This document shows positions 26,794-35,542 of a DNA stretch of 64,000 nt, piece after piece. Below the pieces are notes generated by a model. It was not told the DNA's origin. It saw only the letters and a list, made by a program, of their open reading frames with translations, and ran no database searches. Source of the DNA: Hyphomicrobiales bacterium. GTDB taxonomy: Bacteria > Pseudomonadota > Alphaproteobacteria > Rhizobiales > Rhizobiaceae. Positions within the stretch are counted from its first letter, which is position 1, and every line of letters begins with the position of its first letter. The position numbers and the translations under genes were made by a program. The stretch lies in assembly GCA_900472575.1 (NCBI GenBank), contig UCIV01000018.1:186001-250000 (forward strand), given 5' to 3'.

Positions 26794-27477
26794 ATGAACA
26801 GCAGTCTGAAACTCAGCAATCGAGACCGGGCAGTGCTCATGAAGGCACCGTTTCTGGCAGGGCTGGGCAACAGTGCCCTTGTCCGGCTGATGTCCATGAT
26901 GACGATCAGCACGCTTCCGGCCCGCAAATTCGTGATGCGCGAAGGCGAAACAGCCGACGCCTTCTATTGCGTTCTCAACGGTTATGTCCGGCTCTTCCGG
27001 CTGAGCCGTGAAGGTCGCGAAGCCGACATCATGGTCTGCGCCCCGGGCGACACATTTGCAGAGCATCTTCTGTTCAGCGAAAACGTTTATCTTTGCAACG
27101 CCCAGACGGCCGAGCCGGCAACGCTCGCCCGCTTCGACATGCAGGCCGTGCGTGACCTTGCCCAGCAGGATCCAGAAATAGCCAAGGCACTGATTGCTGC
27201 CATATCCCGGCATCTCGTCGGTACGATGGATTGCATCGCCAACGACCGTCTTTTCACCGCACCGCAGCGGGTCGCCAACTACATCCTCAGCCGCTGCCCG
27301 GTTGACGGAGGCTCCGCCTCGATCCGCCTGCCATTCCAGAAGAGCCTGCTTGCCGGCATGCTCGGCCTTGCGCCGGAAGCGCTCTCCCGCGCCTTCTCCA
27401 GCCTGCGCCGCGTCGGCGTGACAGTCAGGGGACGTATCATCCAGGTCGGAGACGTTCAGGCGCTCAGAAATATCTGA
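26794..27477 (+). CDS. Crp/Fnr-family transcriptional regulator (Dnr-like, no Fe-S cysteines)
   Basis: A 227-residue regulator. A cyclic-nucleotide-binding-type beta-barrel spans about 15-130, a dimerisation helix follows, and the winged helix-turn-helix is at about 170-215 (FQKSLLAGMLGLAPEALSRA). PEALSR contains the Fnr E-x-x-S-R recognition triad. The N-terminus lacks the Fnr cysteine cluster, so it is more like Dnr/NnrR or FixK. I chose the ATG at 26794, after AAGGGAAGAGA, over a frame from 26704 that would start inside the FNR box. The signal sensed (NO, redox or none) is unknown. Confidence 0.85.
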   Translation: MNSSLKLSNRDRAVLMKAPFLAGLGNSALVRLMSMMTISTLPARKFVMREGETADAFYCVLNGYVRLFRLSREGREADIMVCAPGDTFAEHLLFSENVYLCNAQTAEPATLARFDMQAVRDLAQQDPEIAKALIAAISRHLVGTMDCIANDRLFTAPQRVANYILSRCPVDGGSASIRLPFQKSLLAGMLGLAPEALSRAFSSLRRVGVTVRGRIIQVGDVQALRNI

Positions 27478-27601
27478 AGCATAAAACATTGAGCAGTTTC
27501 GCGTTTCGAAGAAAGGCGGAATTGCTACAGGCTCGAAGGCGCGCGAGACGACGCAGCCTTCGCAGCGGCCTGTTGCCACAGGGGTGTCCGGCGACAGGCG
27601 A

Positions 27602-27633
27602 GGCCGGCGGGTCATTAGACCGCCGGCCTTTTT
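27602..27633. terminator. Bidirectional terminator between the Crp/Fnr gene and ureG
   Basis: GGCCGGCGG (27602-27610) and CCGCCGGCC (27620-27628) form a strong stem followed by TTTTTC. It lies between converging genes; the ureG stop is 23 bases downstream of the stem. Confidence 0.85.
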
Positions 27634-27655
27634 CTTTTCCGGTTATAGGCCGGCT

Positions 27656-28267
27656 TTAAAGTCCGCCCTGAACCTTCAGGAACTCCACGATATGGCCTAC
27701 CCCCTCGCCGCGTTTCAGGTCGGTGAAGACATGAGGCTTCATTTCCCGCATGCGGCTGGCATCCCGGTCCATCACGTCCATGTCGACGCCGACATAAGGC
27801 GCCAGATCTTTCTTGTTGATCACCAGCAGATCAGATCGGGTAATGCCAGGCCCGCCTTTGCGCGGTATTTCCTCACCCTGACAAGTGGAGATGACATAGA
27901 TCGTGATGTCCGCCAGATCCGGAGAGAAGGTAGCTGCGAGATTGTCTCCGCCAGACTCGATGAACACGACATCCAAATCCGGAAAACGTTCGTTGAGACC
28001 CGCAATCGCCTGGAGATTGATCGTCGCGTCTTCGCGGATCGCCGTGTGCGGACAACCACCTGTCTCGACGCCCACGATACGATCCGAGGAAAGCGCCTGC
28101 ATCCGCACCAGCGCATCGGCATCTTCTTTGGTGTAAATATCGTTGGTAACGACCGCGACGGAGAATTCGTCCCGCATCGCCTTACAGAGTTTTTCCGTCA
28201 AATGCGTCTTGCCGGATCCGACCGGCCCACCGATGCCGACACGAAGGGGACCGTTTGCCGATTTCAT
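27656..28267 (-). CDS. ureG: Urease accessory GTPase UreG
   Basis: A 203-residue SIMIBI GTPase that powers nickel insertion into urease together with UreD, UreF and UreE. The P-loop [13 protein letters not shown] is near the N-terminus, and the nickel-binding Cys-Pro-His lies in [14 protein letters not shown] chose the ATG at 28267, preceded by AAAGGACA; the frame extends further upstream without support. Unlike the usual ureEFG order, it is separated from ureF by 516 bases and a small gene on the opposite strand, so it probably has its own promoter. Confidence 0.96.
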   Translation of the reverse strand: MKSANGPLRVGIGGPVGSGKTHLTEKLCKAMRDEFSVAVVTNDIYTKEDADALVRMQALSSDRIVGVETGGCPHTAIREDATINLQAIAGLNERFPDLDVVFIESGGDNLAATFSPDLADITIYVISTCQGEEIPRKGGPGITRSDLLVINKKDLAPYVGVDMDVMDRDASRMREMKPHVFTDLKRGEGVGHIVEFLKVQGGL

Positions 28268-28556
28268 GAAATGTCCTTTCGGTATGATGAGATGACAATA
28301 ATGCCGCGGGAAATCAGCGCAATCGGAAAGTGGATGCCCCACCTGCGGCGTCATCAGTCGGCAGCCACGAGCGGCCGGGTATCACAAAAGTAAACATTCA
28401 ACGCAGATTTGTGAATTAAGTATATCCCTAGATACCTGTAGAAAACTCATTACACAAATTGTGGTAGCGAGATAAGACCGTCATAATACGTATTGTAGTT
28501 GCAATTTAATATCGCATGCTGAGACCTTACCTGAACTGGGAAACGGGGAAATCAGA
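28268..28556. other. AT-rich divergent regulatory region between ureG and a small ORF
   Basis: 289 bases with markedly lower GC than the neighbours. Two short palindromes stand out: CACAAATTGTG (28453-28463) and AATACGTATT (28485-28494). It should carry promoters for ureG (-) and for the 63-residue ORF (+). I see no gene in it. Confidence 0.55.
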
Positions 28557-28748
28557 ATGGATTATCAAACGACTGCATCCACATCTGAAGTATTGGAAAA
28601 ACAACACGACTGCCACAAGGCGGCAGAGGCCGCTCTTTCCAGCATGTTGAAAATGCTGGAATCCTACGGCTTTGACAGAACTGAGGTTGTCCTGTCGCTG
28701 GCAGACGCGATTGACGACCAGATCCTTCTCATCGCACACGACGCCTGA
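28557..28748 (+). CDS. Small hypothetical protein inserted between ureG and ureF
   Basis: A 63-residue acidic, mostly helical protein (SEVLEKQHDCHKAAEAALSS, then MLKMLESYGFDRTEVVLSLA) that I do not recognise. GGGGAAA lies 6 bases before the ATG. It is encoded on the strand opposite to the urease genes, and its upstream region is AT-rich with short palindromes. There is no membrane segment or signal peptide. It breaks the usual ureF-ureG contiguity. Either a regulatory role or an inserted orphan gene is possible. Confidence 0.55.
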   Translation: MDYQTTASTSEVLEKQHDCHKAAEAALSSMLKMLESYGFDRTEVVLSLADAIDDQILLIAHDA

Positions 28749-28783
28749 ACTAAACTGCCCAACGACAATGCAATTCCGGCATT

Positions 28784-29500
28784 TCAGGATCGAAAAAGCC
28801 GGGAATGCTGCGTTTCGTGACGAAGAGACGCTATTTCGGCCTGTACGGCCGCGCCACCCAAATCTTCGAGGCCGGTTGAAGCCGCTCTGAGCGAAAGATC
28901 TTCTATCCGGGCTTCGAGCCTCGCAATGATCGCAACCCCTTCCGCCTGACCGGCAACGCTTAGCCGGATTCCGGCCGAAACGGCTTGCGATACGGCTGCG
29001 TGAAGGAATGCGGCAAGCGCCGGCGCAGAAGGCAGGCCATGACCTGCAGCCACGGCTCCGACGGCCACGGGAAATGGCACATTGGCCGGAAGCCGTTCGA
29101 AGACCGGATGCGGCCATGCCGAAGCTGCAGCAATGAAAGCCTTTCCAAGTGACAGCGTCTCGTTGAAGCGCTCGGCCGAACCCGCCAGCGCCAGCCCGAG
29201 AGCCGCTACCTCTGAAAGCGGGCCTTGTTTATCGGCCTGGCGCCATGCTTCGCAGAACAGCACGGCATCGTTCCACAGCGAACCATGCTGAAGCACCGTC
29301 GACAGCCAGTCCTCAAGACCCCGGGCATTTCTGACCAGCCTATCTTCGACAGCACGCTCCAGCCCGCCGGACCAGGCGAAGCCGCCAATCGGAAAGGCCG
29401 GCGAAAGCCAGGCCATCAGCCGCAGCAAGGCCCTCGTGTCCACTGCTCTGCTAATCTTCGCCTCTGTCGCCGGGTCGCTCGGCCGCGGATGCTCTGTCAC
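28784..29500 (-). CDS. ureF: Urease accessory protein UreF
   Basis: A 238-residue all-helical chaperone that bridges UreD-bound apo-urease and UreG. The family segments LLRLMAWLSPAFPIGGFAWS and GLERAVEDRLV near the N-terminus and a C-terminal HETQHSRLFRS tail are present. It starts at a GTG with a poor ribosome site, 9 bases after the ureE stop, so it is probably coupled to ureE. Confidence 0.95.
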   Translation of the reverse strand: MTEHPRPSDPATEAKISRAVDTRALLRLMAWLSPAFPIGGFAWSGGLERAVEDRLVRNARGLEDWLSTVLQHGSLWNDAVLFCEAWRQADKQGPLSEVAALGLALAGSAERFNETLSLGKAFIAAASAWPHPVFERLPANVPFPVAVGAVAAGHGLPSAPALAAFLHAAVSQAVSAGIRLSVAGQAEGVAIIARLEARIEDLSLRAASTGLEDLGGAAVQAEIASLRHETQHSRLFRS

Positions 29501-29509
29501 GATATGCGA

Positions 29510-30010
29510 TCAGTCATGATGATGATGGTCGTGACCATGGGAATGCCCATCATCATGCGAATGGCTGCCATGGGAACCATGCGAGTGATAGGCGCCGCGA
29601 GCCGGCTGGAACGGTTCCTCGACATCGCTGACGCTGGCGCCCAGCCCCTGCAGCATGGAGCGGATCACATGATCGCGCAGGATTAGGATACGGCCTTCCT
29701 CGATCTGGGCGGAAAGATGCCGATTACCGAGATGCCATGCGAGTTCGATCAGATGCAGCGTGTCGCGCGCCTTGACTTCGAAAAGCTTTTCCGGTGCCGC
29801 CTGTACTTCCACCGTGTCACCGTTGTCGAGCACCAGACGGTCGCCGTTATGGAAAAGAACGGCTTCCTTGAGATCGAGCATCACCATATCGCCATTCGAA
29901 AGATGCAGCAGTTTGCGGCGCAGGTGACGCAGATCGTGCGGCAGGCTGACGGTGTCAATCGGCGGGTCGGAAATTTCGCCGGCAGGGCGATAGGAATGGA
30001 TGTGCTGCAT
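29510..30010 (-). CDS. ureE: Urease accessory nickel metallochaperone UreE
   Basis: A 166-residue nickel carrier. The N-terminal peptide-binding domain and the central ferredoxin-like metal domain ([20 protein letters not shown]) are standard. The tail from about residue 142 is His-rich ([20 protein letters not shown]), suited to nickel storage. I chose the ATG at 30010 (MQHIHSYRP), the usual UreE start; an upstream ATG at 30034 is less likely. It is the first gene of a ureE-ureF unit downstream of the peroxiredoxin gene, whose terminator separates them. Confidence 0.94.
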   Translation of the reverse strand: MQHIHSYRPAGEISDPPIDTVSLPHDLRHLRRKLLHLSNGDMVMLDLKEAVLFHNGDRLVLDNGDTVEVQAAPEKLFEVKARDTLHLIELAWHLGNRHLSAQIEEGRILILRDHVIRSMLQGLGASVSDVEEPFQPARGAYHSHGSHGSHSHDDGHSHGHDHHHHD

Positions 30011-30147
30011 GATGGATAACCCGTTGAAATGCAAACTCTTGACGCATGTCTACCGAAAGTGGTCACAGGTGTTGGGAGACATGTGCAAAAGACATCATTG
30101 CCAAAGCCGGCCTGCCGCACAAGGCTTAGTTGGGGCTGGACAACAAA

Positions 30148-30170
30148 AAGCCCGGCGCGAGACCGGGCTT
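30148..30170 (-). terminator. Rho-independent terminator of the peroxiredoxin gene
   Basis: Read on the minus strand, AAGCCCGG, a 7-base loop and CCGGGCTT are followed by TTTG. It lies 25 bases after the peroxiredoxin stop. Confidence 0.85.
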
Positions 30171-30195
30171 CCTATTGGCAGAAGTCTATCGCCGC

Positions 30196-30738
30196 TTATT
30201 CGGCTGCGATCTTCATCGCCTTGAGATTTTCAAGAATGTTCTGCGGCGAGGACGCACCATAGGGATCGCTCTCGCAATTGTCGGAATAACCTTCTTCTTC
30301 GAACCACTGCTCGACGACGCCGTCGTTGACGATCGCGCCATAACGCCACGAGCGCATGCCGAAGCCAAGATTATCCTTGGCAACCAGCATGCCCATCTTG
30401 CGGGTGAATTCGCCCGAACCGTCCGGAATGACGGTGACGTTTTCAAGATTCTGGCTCTTGGCCCATGCATTCATGACGAAAGCATCGTTGACCGACATGC
30501 AGTAGATCGCGTCGATGCCTTCAGCCTGGAAATCGGAAAACAGCTTTTCGAAATCGGGAAGCTGGTAGGTCGAGCAGGTCGGCGTAAATGCGCCCGGCAG
30601 CGAGAAGAGCACTACGCGCTTTCCGGCGAAATAATCGTCCGAGGTAACGTCCTGCCAACGGAAGGGGTTCGGGCCGCCAACGGCCTCGTCGCGTACGCGG
30701 GTGCGGAAAGTGACTTGCGGAACCTTTTTGCCCAGCAT
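30196..30738 (-). CDS. Peroxiredoxin (Prx5/AhpE-like, glutathione-type)
   Basis: A 180-residue thiol peroxidase of the Prx5 class that reduces H2O2 and organic peroxides. The peroxidatic Cys is in PGAFTPTCSTYQLPDFE, and the conserved NDAFVMNAWAK segment is present. There is no fused glutaredoxin domain. I chose the ATG at 30738 because GGAGG lies 6 bases before it. The start is 32 residues before the GKRVVLFSLPGAF strand, a normal length. It stands between urease-related genes but has its own terminator, so it is likely a separate unit. Confidence 0.9.
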   Translation of the reverse strand: MLGKKVPQVTFRTRVRDEAVGGPNPFRWQDVTSDDYFAGKRVVLFSLPGAFTPTCSTYQLPDFEKLFSDFQAEGIDAIYCMSVNDAFVMNAWAKSQNLENVTVIPDGSGEFTRKMGMLVAKDNLGFGMRSWRYGAIVNDGVVEQWFEEEGYSDNCESDPYGASSPQNILENLKAMKIAAE

Positions 30739-30913
30739 CAATGCCTCCATGAGAATGAATATTCGCCCCGGTAAGAGGCAGATGCACTCCCTTAACCGCA
30801 TTTCTCTTGCGATGCAGCAAAGTCAGGCGAAAATTGACGCAACGCAAACCTGCTATTCACAGAAAGCAGGGCTTGGAGCGAGTAAACCAGATCGCCAAGG
30901 GTGAACTTTGTTT

Positions 30914-31585
30914 TCAGTTGAAGAGTCTCAGAGACAGACCCAGCGTCTGCGGCAACGGGTTCCACCAGCCTGTGCGAATGCCCGCGGAACGAAGCGCCTA
31001 GGCTGTCCAGGTATTGCAGCCGAGGAGCGCGTTGAAAGAGCCATGAGCCTCGAAGAACTGGTCATAAACTCCGTAGCCTGCATCGGGAATGGCCACGATC
31101 TCACCGCGATCCCTTACAAAACTGGCTTTGATGAAGTTCGAGAGAGTTTGAAATTCTGCCGGTGGCAGATTGAAGGAGCGTATAGCCGGATGCGTTTCAT
31201 CCATGCTCCCTGCCACGTCCACATGCATTACCGAGCGATCAATGGTCAGCGCCCGAAACACCGGCATCGGCTTCAGGTCACTCCAGGTCGGTGTCTCAAG
31301 ATAAAATGCGCGACCTCCCCAGCCGAATACCAGCCACTGCGCGACCGGATCAGCAATCGGAATGCCGGACGCTTCGAGAAACGCGTAGTCGGCACGTGTT
31401 TCCTCGTCGAGAGGAATGGCGATATCCGTATGAATGGGATTGGAGAGCAACAGAATGCGCCGGGTTTCGGCAGAGGAACCTGATCGGTCCAGTGCAGACA
31501 GCGGCCGCGGCACGAATGTGCCCGCAGCCGCCGCGAACACAACAACGGCGACGACAGCTATCGATATTCGGAGGATAAATCTCAT
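30914..31585 (-). pseudogene. TIGR02117-type urease-region protein with premature amber stop
   Basis: The frame from ATG 31585 encodes a signal-anchor segment (FILRISIAVVAVVVFAAAAG) and a DUF2459/TIGR02117-like domain known from urease clusters. After ...LLGCNTWTA it meets TAG at 30998-31000. The same frame then continues without interruption for 27 codons (ALRSAGIRTGWWNPLPQTL...) to TGA at 30914-30916. That is the expected family C-terminus. One substitution, for example GAG (Glu) to TAG, explains it. The intact product would be about 223 residues; the truncated one is 195. Function is unknown; the domain contains the conserved Cys in CNTWTA. Confidence 0.8.
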
Positions 31586-31595
31586 GCCGAACAAC

Positions 31596-32039
31596 TCAAA
31601 GGGCCTTGCGGAAATACACCACCCGCTCCGTCTCGGCAAAACCCCAACTCTCATGCGCATGACGGGATGCGAGATTGTCAATCTCGGCATCCGAGCAGAG
31701 TTCGACAAAGCCTTCCGCCGCACAATCCGCCGAAATCCGCTCGATCAGCAAACGCCCAATCTTTTGCTGCCGATGCTCCGGCACAATCCAGATCCCCTCC
31801 AGAAACGGCACTGGAGATTGCGTGCTGCCATTGGCGTAACGCCGAATGGAGACTTCGGCAAAGCCGATCCCCTGCCCCTGTTCGTCAACCGCAAGATAAC
31901 CCCGCAAAACACCGTCAGACAGAGCGGCAGCAATCTCGGCTCGATGCCCTTCAACCAGTCCATCCGGCCATAATGCGTGTCGCAGCCAGGCCCACTCGGC
32001 AATGTCGGCGGCAGCGCATCCCCGGATGGAGAGGCTCAT
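31596..32039 (-). CDS. AAC(6')-type GNAT acetyltransferase
   Basis: A 147-residue GNAT protein that resembles aminoglycoside 6'-N-acetyltransferases of the AAC(6')-I type: WAWLRHALWPDG near the N-terminus, FLEGIWIVPEHRQQKIGRLL around the acetyl-CoA loop, DAEIDNLASRHAHESWGF, and the terminal TERVVYFRKAL. Chromosomal relatives in soil bacteria may not confer resistance. The ATG follows GGGAGATGGA. It sits between ureC and the TIGR02117 pseudogene on the same strand and is probably in the urease operon. Confidence 0.82.
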   Translation of the reverse strand: MSLSIRGCAAADIAEWAWLRHALWPDGLVEGHRAEIAAALSDGVLRGYLAVDEQGQGIGFAEVSIRRYANGSTQSPVPFLEGIWIVPEHRQQKIGRLLIERISADCAAEGFVELCSDAEIDNLASRHAHESWGFAETERVVYFRKAL

Positions 32040-32050
32040 TCCATCTCCCT

Positions 32051-33760
32051 TCAGAACAGGAAATACCGCTGCGCCATCGGCAGTACCGTTGCCGGTTTGC
32101 AGGTGAGCAACTCGCCGTCGGCGCGAACCTCATAAGTTTCCGGATCGACTTCCACATGCGGCGTTGCCGAATTGTGGATCATCGACGCCTTGCCGATGCC
32201 GCCGCGCACGTTCTTCACCGCAACCAGCTTCTTGGCGACGCCAAGCCGCTGTGCCAGACCGCCATCGAGCGAGGCCTGCGAAACGAAAGTGACCGATGAA
32301 TTGGTCCTGAGCTTGCCATAGGCCGCAAACATCGGCCGGTAATGCATCGGCTGCGGCGTCGGGATCGAAGCATTCGGATCGCCCATCGGCGCAGCGGCAA
32401 TCGAACCGCCGAGCAGCACCATTTCCGGCTTCACGCCGAAGAAGGCCGGGCTCCACAGCACGAGGTCGGCGCGTTTTCCCACTTCGACCGAACCGATCTC
32501 GTGGGACACACCATGCGCGATCGCCGGGTTGATCGTGTATTTGGCAATGTAGCGCTTGACCCGGAAATTGTCGTTGTCGCCGGTCTCGTCCTTCAAAGGA
32601 CCCCGCTGCCGCTTCATCTTGTCTGCCGTCTGCCAAGTGCGGATCGCGACTTCGCCGACGCGACCCATGGCCTGGCTGTCGGAAGAGATGATCGAGAAGG
32701 CGCCGATATCGTGCAGAATGTCTTCCGCCGCGATCGTCTCCTTGCGGATACGGCTTTCGGCAAAGGCGATGTCTTCGGGAATAGACGGCGACAGGTGATG
32801 GCAAACCATCAGCATGTCGAGATGCTCGGCCAGCGTGTTGACCGTATAGGGCCGCGTGGGGTTGGTCGAAGACGGAATGACGTTCGGATTGCCGCAGACC
32901 TTGATGATATCGGGCGCATGCCCACCGCCCGCCCCTTCCGTATGGAAGGCATGGATCGTGCGGCCCTTGATGGCGGCGACCGTGTCTTCGACAAAGCCAC
33001 TTTCGTTCAGTGTATCGGTATGGATCATCACCTGCACGTCGAACGCGTCTGCCACGGTCAGGCAGTTGTCGATCGCAGCCGGTGTCGTGCCCCAGTCCTC
33101 ATGCAGTTTCAGCGACGAAGCACCCGCGAGGATCATTTCTTCGAGCGGTGCCGGAAGCGAGGCATTGCCCTTGCCGGCAAGCGCGAGGTTCATCGGGAAG
33201 GCGTCAAAACTTTCGATCATCCGCTCGATATGCCACGCACCGGTGCAGGTGGTGGCGAGCGTTCCATGCGCCGGGCCTGAACCGCCACCAAGCATGGTGG
33301 TGACACCGCTCATCAGCGCCTCTTCGATCTGCTGCGGGCAGATATAGTGGATATGGGCATCCATGCCACCGGCCGTCAGGATCTTGCCTTCGCCGGCGAT
33401 CGCTTCCGTCGACGGGCCGACGATGATCGTCACGCCCGGCTGCGTATCCGGATTACCAGCCTTGCCGATCGCGTGGATACGGCCGTTCTTCAAGCCCACA
33501 TCGGCCTTATAGATGCCGCTATGATCGACGATCAGCGCATTGGTGATGACGGTATCGACCGCCCCTTCGGCGCGTGTCGCCTGGCTCTGCCCCATGCCGT
33601 CGCGGATGACCTTGCCGCCACCGAATTTCACCTCTTCGCCATAGATGGTGAAATCGCGCTCCACCTCGATGAACAATTCGGTATCGGCAAGCCGCACCTT
33701 GTCGCCGGCGGTCGGACCGAACATCGAGGCATAAGCGGCGCGGGACATCTTGTAGGACAT
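32051..33760 (-). CDS. ureC: Urease subunit alpha UreC
   Basis: The 569-residue catalytic subunit that hydrolyses urea to ammonia and carbamate at a binuclear nickel site. Ligand motifs are visible: [14 protein letters not shown] (His-x-His), the carbamylated Lys region [14 protein letters not shown], and the flap and catalytic His in VCHHLSPSI. The N-terminus [22 protein letters not shown] is typical. Length equals that of other bacterial UreC proteins. It is preceded by lprI- and GFA-like genes and followed by the GNAT gene. Confidence 0.98.
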   Translation of the reverse strand: MSYKMSRAAYASMFGPTAGDKVRLADTELFIEVERDFTIYGEEVKFGGGKVIRDGMGQSQATRAEGAVDTVITNALIVDHSGIYKADVGLKNGRIHAIGKAGNPDTQPGVTIIVGPSTEAIAGEGKILTAGGMDAHIHYICPQQIEEALMSGVTTMLGGGSGPAHGTLATTCTGAWHIERMIESFDAFPMNLALAGKGNASLPAPLEEMILAGASSLKLHEDWGTTPAAIDNCLTVADAFDVQVMIHTDTLNESGFVEDTVAAIKGRTIHAFHTEGAGGGHAPDIIKVCGNPNVIPSSTNPTRPYTVNTLAEHLDMLMVCHHLSPSIPEDIAFAESRIRKETIAAEDILHDIGAFSIISSDSQAMGRVGEVAIRTWQTADKMKRQRGPLKDETGDNDNFRVKRYIAKYTINPAIAHGVSHEIGSVEVGKRADLVLWSPAFFGVKPEMVLLGGSIAAAPMGDPNASIPTPQPMHYRPMFAAYGKLRTNSSVTFVSQASLDGGLAQRLGVAKKLVAVKNVRGGIGKASMIHNSATPHVEVDPETYEVRADGELLTCKPATVLPMAQRYFLF

Positions 33761-33832
33761 GAATTACCTCAATCCTTCGGGCAATATGAGTTCGGACAAT
33801 TTCACCTGGATGGCGACGAGCCATTCCAAAAA

Positions 33833-34249
33833 TTACAGCATGTTATTGACAAGCGCCTTAAGCTCGGCCGTACGCTTGCGCGTCAGATCGGCCTCGCAAC
33901 TGGAGACAAGCATCGGCTCCATCGAGCCGCCGCGCGCCTGAAACCCGACGGAAGCACATTGGGCGTCGCGATAGGAGAGCCAGGCGCGCTGCGCCTTGAT
34001 CAAAGCCTCTTCACCGCCCTTCAGCTCAGTGGAAACCCCGGCATCCCGCTCCTTCAGCGTCTTGCGTGTCACTTGGTACTGCGCGTTCAACGCCGTATCC
34101 GCATCGGCCAGATCGAGGCCGGCGCAGATCGTCATATCCGCCTGGGTCTGCGGCTCCTTGCAATCCGGTCGCGGCTGTTGCGCGGATGTCGGTGCATCGA
34201 GAAGAAGCACGCATCCACACAGCAACGGCAAGAGGGCGAGTTTCAGCAT
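33833..34249 (-). CDS. LprI/DUF1311-family periplasmic protein
   Basis: A 138-residue secreted protein with a signal peptide (MLKLALLPLLCGCVLLLDAP), possibly a lipoprotein at Cys 11 or 13 given the short hydrophobic run. The mature domain is of the DUF1311/LprI lysozyme-inhibitor type, with four Cys (CKEPQTQADMTIC, then QCASVGFQ and SSCEADLT). I chose the ATG at 34249; the frame upstream to 34273 overlaps the GFA gene. It lies within the urease operon. A direct role in urease is not established. Confidence 0.8.
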   Translation of the reverse strand: MLKLALLPLLCGCVLLLDAPTSAQQPRPDCKEPQTQADMTICAGLDLADADTALNAQYQVTRKTLKERDAGVSTELKGGEEALIKAQRAWLSYRDAQCASVGFQARGGSMEPMLVSSCEADLTRKRTAELKALVNNML

Positions 34250-34253
34250 CGGC

Positions 34254-34613
34254 TCAGGCCGCAGCCCCGTCATAGTGATGCGACGTCAAAGCCCGTGGAT
34301 TGACGCTTTCCAGGCAGTTGACGTTGATCGCCACCATGGGGGAACCATCCTTCGGCGAGTCCCCATAGGCAAAACTCTCGATGCCGCAGGTCTTGCAGAA
34401 CAGATGCTGCAGCTTCTTCGTGTTGAACCTGTATTCGGTAAGGCTCCCCTCGCCCGACGTCAGCGAAAATGCACCACGTGGCGCGAAGGCGAGAACAATG
34501 CCCAGTCGCTGGCAGCGCGAGCAGTTACAGGTGACCGTCTGGTCGAGATCCGCCTCGACTTCGTAGGAAACCGCGCCGCACTGGCAGCTGCCGAGATAAT
34601 GTTTGGTCGCCAT
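34254..34613 (-). CDS. GFA/CENP-V-domain protein
   Basis: A 119-residue zinc protein of the glutathione-dependent formaldehyde-activating (GFA) family. The Cys pattern is standard: GSCQCGAVSYEV, NCSRCQRLG and FCKTCGIES. I chose the ATG at 34613, one base before the ureB stop codon, so it is coupled to ureB. Members are small thiol- or formaldehyde-adduct-binding enzymes of mostly unknown substrate. Its place in the urease operon may be lineage-specific. Confidence 0.87.
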   Translation of the reverse strand: MATKHYLGSCQCGAVSYEVEADLDQTVTCNCSRCQRLGIVLAFAPRGAFSLTSGEGSLTEYRFNTKKLQHLFCKTCGIESFAYGDSPKDGSPMVAINVNCLESVNPRALTSHHYDGAAA

Positions 34614-34614
34614 G

Positions 34615-34920
34615 TCAGAGTCCTCCCATGATCTTCTGCTGGAAACCATAGACCCGTCGCGCACCCGAAAGCGGGATCAGCGTGACGGATCGGGTCTGGC
34701 CCGGCTCGAAGCGCACAGCGGTTCCAGCAGGTATATCGAGCCGCATGCCGCGCGCCTTGTCGCGATCGAAGGATAGACCATTATTGGTCTCGAAGAAATG
34801 ATAGTGGCTGCCGACCTGCACCGGTCGGTCACCAGTATTGGAAACTTCGATGGATATCGTCGGCGCGCCGGCATTGAGCTCGATTTCGCCTTTTGCGGCA
34901 ATGACTTCACCAGGAATCAT
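34615..34920 (-). CDS. ureB: Urease subunit beta UreB
   Basis: The 101-residue structural beta subunit, with [18 protein letters not shown] at the N-terminus and the beta-sandwich core [23 protein letters not shown] precedes the ATG. It packs with UreA and UreC in the (alpha-beta-gamma)3 enzyme. ureA and ureB are separate genes here, with a DUF1272 gene between them. Confidence 0.97.
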   Translation of the reverse strand: MIPGEVIAAKGEIELNAGAPTISIEVSNTGDRPVQVGSHYHFFETNNGLSFDRDKARGMRLDIPAGTAVRFEPGQTRSVTLIPLSGARRVYGFQQKIMGGL

Positions 34921-34931
34921 GAATCAGCTCC

Positions 34932-35195
34932 TCAGGCTGTTAAAGCGGTTTGGGGGATACAACCCTCCGCCTTCAAGACACGCACCGTCGATGCGGGGTT
35001 ACGAACCAGTGCCGCCGCCGGACGGATCGGTCGCCTCACCAGTTCGCCCGAGCAGTTCGGGCAGATCCCACCAAGCACATCCGCCGCGCAATCCGCACAG
35101 AATGTGCACTCGAACGTGCAGATCATCGCCTCGCAGCTGTCGGGATTAAGATCCTTGTCGCAGCATTCGCAGTTGGGGCGTAGTTCCAGTGCCAT
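34932..35195 (-). CDS. DUF1272 zinc-ribbon protein
   Basis: An 87-residue protein of the DUF1272 family. The N-terminal two-thirds is Cys-rich: RPNCECCDKDL, then MICTFECTFCADCA and ICPNCSGELV, forming a likely double zinc ribbon. TGAGGAG precedes the ATG. It sits between ureA and ureB. DUF1272 genes occur in rhizobial urease clusters, but no function is known. A metal-handling role in nickel-enzyme maturation is speculation. Confidence 0.87.
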   Translation of the reverse strand: MALELRPNCECCDKDLNPDSCEAMICTFECTFCADCAADVLGGICPNCSGELVRRPIRPAAALVRNPASTVRVLKAEGCIPQTALTA

Positions 35196-35206
35196 GGCTA
35201 GGCTCC

Positions 35207-35509
35207 TCAGCGGATCGGTTCGTGCACGGTCACCAGCTTGGTGCCGTCCGGAAAGGTCGCCTCCACCTGCACGTCATGGATCATTTCCGGAATGCCTTCC
35301 ATCACCTGATCGCGGGAGATGACATGCGCGCCGGCCTCCATCAGGTCCGCAACCGAACGGCCGTCACGGGCACCCTCGACGACATAGTCCGTGATCAGCG
35401 CGATCGCTTCGGGATAGTTGAGCTTGACGCCGCGCTCCAGGCGGCGACGGGCAACCATTGCCGCCATGGAAATCAGCAGCTTGTCTTTTTCGCGTGGGGT
35501 CAGGTTCAT
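35207..35509 (-). CDS. ureA: Urease subunit gamma UreA
   Basis: The 100-residue gamma subunit. [20 protein letters not shown], the [20 protein letters not shown] segment and the terminal LVTVHEPIR are diagnostic. It forms the urease trimer core with UreB and UreC and has no catalytic residues. It begins 33 bases after the ureD stop. Confidence 0.97.
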   Translation of the reverse strand: MNLTPREKDKLLISMAAMVARRRLERGVKLNYPEAIALITDYVVEGARDGRSVADLMEAGAHVISRDQVMEGIPEMIHDVQVEATFPDGTKLVTVHEPIR

Positions 35510-35542
35510 GGAAATCCCGCAATCGACTTCGGATAGGGCAAA

